Assembly: GCA_900545055.1 (NCBI GenBank)
Contig: UQXP01000054.1
Span: 1-10,213, forward strand
From: an uncultured Collinsella sp.
GTDB taxonomy: Bacteria; Actinomycetota; Coriobacteriia; Coriobacteriales; Coriobacteriaceae
Direction of reading: 5' to 3'
DNA: 10,213 nt
Below are positions 7,723 through 10,213 of this stretch, one piece after another (position 1 is the stretch's first letter; the number at the start of each line of letters is the position of its first letter). The position numbers were made by a program, and so were the translations under genes. The notes under the pieces are model-generated. The model saw only the letters and a program-made list of their open reading frames with translations. It was not told the DNA's origin and ran no database searches.

Positions 7723-7766
7723 AAAATGAAAAGCGGGACCCGCCGAGCAATCGGCAGGCCCCGCTT
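7723..7766 (-). terminator. Intrinsic terminator after rpsI
   Basis: On the minus strand 7766-7751 pairs with 7746-7731 over 16 positions (14 Watson-Crick, two G-U) around a 4-base loop. A T-rich tail TTCATTTT (7730-7723) follows. It starts 30 bases past the rpsI stop and should end the rplM-rpsI transcript before glmM. The T-run is interrupted, so some read-through into glmM is possible. Confidence 0.88.
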
Positions 7767-7796
7767 GTACATTGTATCTCGTAAGGAGATAAAACC

Positions 7797-8192
<396 letters not shown>

Positions 8193-8194
8193 CT

Positions 8195-8638
8195 TTAAGC
8201 CTCCAGCTCAATCTTCGTGGGGTTCTGGGCAGCATGCGGATGCTCGGCACCAGCGTAGACCTTAAGCTTGGTCATCTGGGCACGGCCGAGGGTGGTCTTG
8301 GGCAGCATACCGCGAACGGCGCGCTCGATGACCTTCTCCGGGTGCTTCTCCATAGCCTGGCGGAAGCTCTCAGCCTTGAGGCCGCCGTTGTAGCCGCTGT
8401 GGCGATAATAGGTCTTCGTGTCGGCCTTGTTACCGGTAAGCTGGACCTTATCGGCGTTGATGACGACAACGAAGTCGCCGCAGTCACTGTTGGGCGTGAA
8501 CTGGGGCTTGTTCTTACCGCGCAGGATCATTGCGATCTGGGTGGCAAGACGGCCCAGGACAGCACCATCGGCGTCGACGAGAACCCAGTTGCGCTGGACC
8601 TCGCCCTGCTTGGCGTAGTGAGTCGATTTCGAAATCAC
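8195..8638 (-). CDS. rplM: 50S ribosomal protein L13 (uL13)
   Basis: The 147-residue product is a complete L13, an early-assembling large-subunit protein. Visible family segments are WVLVDADGAVLGRLATQIA near the N-terminus, the central YRHSGYNGG, and the C-terminal region GMLPKTTLGRAQMTKLKVYAGAEHPH. It is slightly longer than the E. coli protein (142 residues), with an extra N-terminal MISKSTHYAKQGE stretch. Translation starts at GTG 8638, supported by GGAGGAG ending five bases upstream. No ATG in frame fits better. It is the first gene of rplM-rpsI, with its own promoter about 67 bases upstream. Confidence 0.98.
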   Translation of the reverse strand: MISKSTHYAKQGEVQRNWVLVDADGAVLGRLATQIAMILRGKNKPQFTPNSDCGDFVVVINADKVQLTGNKADTKTYYRHSGYNGGLKAESFRQAMEKHPEKVIERAVRGMLPKTTLGRAQMTKLKVYAGAEHPHAAQNPTKIELEA

Positions 8639-8698
8639 TTAGACTCCTCCATGTACAGTACGTGTTGTTACAGAGATTCACGGGGCTCTGCAAGTAAC
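8639..8698 (-). promoter_or_regulatory. rplM leader with a potential regulatory hairpin
   Basis: The predicted transcript starts near 8698. Its first bases can fold: GTTA (8698-8695) with TAAC (8670-8667), and CAGAG (8690-8686) with CTCTG (8675-8671). A 4-base bulge CTTG lies on the 5' side and the apical loop is 10 bases. A second small stem (GTAC/GTAC) lies just before the ribosome-binding site. L13 leaders that bind their own product are known in some bacteria, so autoregulation is plausible, but it is unproven here. Confidence 0.45.
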
Positions 8699-8704
8699 CC
8701 GTCC

Positions 8705-8732
8705 ATATTACCCCGCTCGCCGCCCGAGTCAA
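8705..8732 (-). promoter_or_regulatory. Sigma-70-type promoter of rplM-rpsI
   Basis: On the minus strand TTGACT (8732-8727) and TAATAT (8710-8705) are separated by 16 bases of very GC-rich spacer. Both hexamers are one mismatch from consensus. The expected start near 8698 gives a leader of about 60 bases. It lies only 63 bases past the patatin gene stop. Confidence 0.85.
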
Positions 8733-8767
8733 CAGGTATTTTGGCTCCGACCAGAGTTTCTGCACAT

Positions 8768-8786
8768 GTCATCCATGGGTCATGAC
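8768..8786. other. Short inverted repeat between the patatin gene and the rplM promoter
   Basis: GTCAT (8768-8772) and ATGAC (8782-8786) flank a 9-base spacer that contains CCATGG. No T-run follows on either strand, so it is a poor intrinsic terminator. It could be a weak terminator aid for the patatin transcript or a protein-binding site. Nothing in the sequence decides between these. Confidence 0.25.
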
Positions 8787-8795
8787 GTCGCGACA

Positions 8796-9674
8796 CTAGC
8801 GCTCGACAAATGCCTCGATATCACTCAGTAGGCGCTTTGCCTCCTGGCGGCCCTGGATATACAGGTCGAGGAGCTTTGCCGAATCGTGCTCAACATGGCC
8901 GACCTCGACCGGCTTTTGCGGAGCAACGACCAGCGCGCGGCCCTCGCGTTCATACTTCCACAGATGCATGCGCTGGATGTTATAGCGGTCGTGGCGCGTC
9001 TCGATAGCCTCGAGCAGGTAGGGGTAGTCGGCATAGCGAGCGCGTGCGGCTGGCATAAACTCGTAGGGCTTTTTCTCATACGAACGGTCCTGCGTGACAA
9101 TGACAACCGCACGGTCGAAGCCCGCCTCCTCGAGCACATGCTCGATAGGAACCGAATCGGCCACGCCGCCGTCGACGAATTTGTGCCCGTCAATCTCGAC
9201 CGGCGGCGTCACCAGCGGCAGCGACGTCGATGCGCGCACGGCGTCGAGGTCGAGCACGGCGCTTTTGACCGGCAGGTACGTGGCGGTTCCAAACAACATG
9301 TCCGTCGCAACGGCGTACATCTCGATGGGACTGGCGTCGAACGTCTCGTTGTCAAAGGGATCCAGGCGGTCCTGGACATCGTTGAAGATAAAGTCGTAGC
9401 CAACGATAGAGCCCGTGGACGCAAACGATGCGGCGCCCATGAAGCGGCTATCGTTGCAGAAAGCCAGGTTGATGCGGTTGGCACGGCCGATTTGGTGCGA
9501 CTTGTAGTTCACGCCGTTGAGGGCGCCGGCCGATACGCCATATACCGCCGGAATCTCGACGCCGGCCTCCATGAGAACGTCGAGCACGCCTGCGGTAAAT
9601 TGCCCGCGGAAGCTGCCGCCCTCCAAAACGAGCGCGACCTTGCCGGCGTTCTTTGCCTTATCTTCTGCAGTCAT
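8796..9674 (-). CDS. Patatin-like phospholipase / serine acyl hydrolase
   Basis: The 292-residue product has the patatin Ser-Asp dyad. The nucleophile elbow GVSAG is at 46-50 (Ser48) and the catalytic Asp is in VDGGVADSVP (Asp168). The oxyanion-hole loop, usually GGGxRG, reads EGGSFRGQFTAGVL (18-31). Length and layout fit the bacterial YjjU-like patatin proteins, including a Tyr/Arg-rich region after residue 200 (YADYPYLLEAIETRHDRYN). No signal peptide or membrane segment is seen, so it should be cytosolic. The expected activity is hydrolysis of lipid acyl esters, but the natural substrate is unknown. The ATG has AGGAGG five bases upstream, which settles the start. No clear promoter is visible between the gene and the tandem repeats, so the transcript may run through them. 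Confidence 0.93.
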   Translation of the reverse strand: MTAEDKAKNAGKVALVLEGGSFRGQFTAGVLDVLMEAGVEIPAVYGVSAGALNGVNYKSHQIGRANRINLAFCNDSRFMGAASFASTGSIVGYDFIFNDVQDRLDPFDNETFDASPIEMYAVATDMLFGTATYLPVKSAVLDLDAVRASTSLPLVTPPVEIDGHKFVDGGVADSVPIEHVLEEAGFDRAVVIVTQDRSYEKKPYEFMPAARARYADYPYLLEAIETRHDRYNIQRMHLWKYEREGRALVVAPQKPVEVGHVEHDSAKLLDLYIQGRQEAKRLLSDIEAFVER

Positions 9675-9761
9675 ATTGACCTCCTGCGATTGCGTTTTGG
9701 CTTTCTTCTACCCAGTTTTGGAATGGAGGGCGCATAGGTTTTGGAGGTGAGAAGTTGGAGC

Positions 9762-10029
9762 GGATAGCGCGTCCCGTTCTGAGGGGCGATTTCGGGATGG
9801 ACTTTCCGCCTGGGCTGCCATTGGGAAAGCATGTCCCACTCTACGGCTCGATTCCGGGTCGCGGTTTCCGCTTGAGGCGTCATCCGGAAAATGTATCCCA
9901 TTCCGAGCTTAGATTCCGGGATGCGATTTCCGTTTGAGACACCATCCGGAAACTACGTCCCAGTCTGAGTGCGGATTCCGGGATGCGCTTTCCGCCTGGG
10001 CCGCCATTGGGAAAACGTGTCCCACCCTG
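9762..10029. repeat. Tandem array of four 62-bp units with conserved hairpin arms
   Basis: Four directly repeated units of exactly 62 bases occupy 9772-9833, 9834-9895, 9896-9957 and 9958-10019. A stray right arm precedes them (9762-9775) and ten bases of a fifth unit follow. Each unit starts TCCC. It contains a left arm of the type GGGATGCG-TTTCC and, 16 bases later, a right arm of the type GGAAA-N5-TCCC that runs into the next unit. Left arms are 9794-9807, 9856-9869, 9918-9931, 9980-9993. Right arms are 9824-9837, 9886-9899, 9948-9961, 10010-10023. Units 1 and 4 are most alike (about 51 of 62 identical). Units 2 and 3 form a second subtype. Since 62 is not a multiple of three, the array is not a coding repeat. 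Its function is unknown. Confidence 0.9.
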
Positions 10030-10213
10030 CGTCACTGAAGCGTCTTCTTTACGCTCGCGCCCTGCACAGAGTTCGATTCTCCGCGGGTGGGGGGATCCGT
10101 TGGTGCGGGGGCATAGTTGGCAGAAATGCCGTCGGCAGCACATCTGTTTTGGGCTGGGGCTTTGCGCAGAGAATCCGCGTATTTGCTTCGCAAACCCGCA
10201 CCGGCTTCGGCCG
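10030..10213. other. Gene-free right end with small hairpins
   Basis: I see no supportable gene here. Structures present are AGCGT/ACGCT (10039-10043 and 10051-10055, 7-base loop) and a 10-bp stem with one mismatch (10177-10186 and 10190-10199, TTC loop). The window ends in CGGC-TTCG-GCCG (10202-10213), a very stable UUCG-type tetraloop hairpin if transcribed. The last stem may continue beyond the window and could belong to the end of a neighbouring gene's transcript. Confidence 0.4.

Noticed and set aside
6396..7784. 462-residue plus-strand open frame opposite glmM
   Set aside because: It is antisense to a glmM gene with every catalytic motif intact, and its composition (Val/Gly/Ala/His-rich, no recognisable domain) is typical of a shadow frame in GC-rich DNA.
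8886..9737. 283-residue plus-strand open frame opposite the patatin gene
   Set aside because: It is a shadow of a clear patatin gene. No ribosome-binding site or known motif supports it.
9772..10019. CRISPR array
   Set aside because: The whole 62-bp unit, including the parts that would be spacers, is related between copies, and no cas gene is present.
10085..10111. G-rich stretch that might form a quadruplex
   Set aside because: The G-runs (3, 6, 2 and 5 bases) do not give four separated runs of three, so only a weak two-layer structure is possible.
9671..10143. Two minus-strand frames (9671-9901 and 9880-10143) across the tandem repeats
   Set aside because: They only reflect the repeat sequence. 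Since the period is 62 bases, successive units are read in different frames and give no repeated protein.

Overview
This window most likely comes from a GC-rich gut actinobacterium of the class Coriobacteriia, probably Collinsella or a close relative. That placement is an inference from codon choice, the very large BTAD-type regulator, and the combination of a 242-residue NagB with a free-standing glucose-family IIA protein. No rRNA or other marker is present to prove it. Eight protein genes can be supported: two on the plus strand at the left end and six on the minus strand.

Left part (1-1481): a class I SAM-dependent methyltransferase (42-929) and the small ribosome-assembly RNA-binding protein YhbY (1111-1410), closed by a strong intrinsic terminator (1450-1481). 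Converging on that terminator is a 999-residue regulator (1480-4479, minus). It has a MalT-like ATPase module at the N-terminus and a SARP-type winged helix plus BTAD domain at the C-terminus. Its upstream region (4480-4863) has no gene but carries repeated CGCTAG motifs and an inverted repeat that could be operators.

Centre (4864-7673, minus): glmM, a free-standing IIA(Glc)-type PTS protein (crr-like) and nagB lie in one direction with gaps of 71 and 114 bases, ending in an intrinsic terminator after nagB. GlmM sends glucosamine-6-phosphate-derived carbon to peptidoglycan and NagB returns it to glycolysis, so the cluster sits on the glucosamine-6-phosphate branch point, with a PTS phosphocarrier between the two enzymes.

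Right-centre (7723-8732, minus): rplM-rpsI (ribosomal proteins L13 and S9) with a near-consensus sigma-70-type promoter, a short leader that can fold into a hairpin, and a 16-bp-stem terminator.

Right end (8768-10213): a patatin-like phospholipase gene (8796-9674, minus), preceded by about 540 bases without a gene. This stretch contains the most unusual structure in the window: four tandem 62-bp units, each with a potential hairpin built as 14-base arm, 16-base loop, 14-base arm, 18-base linker. The last 180 bases hold small hairpins but no gene that I can support.
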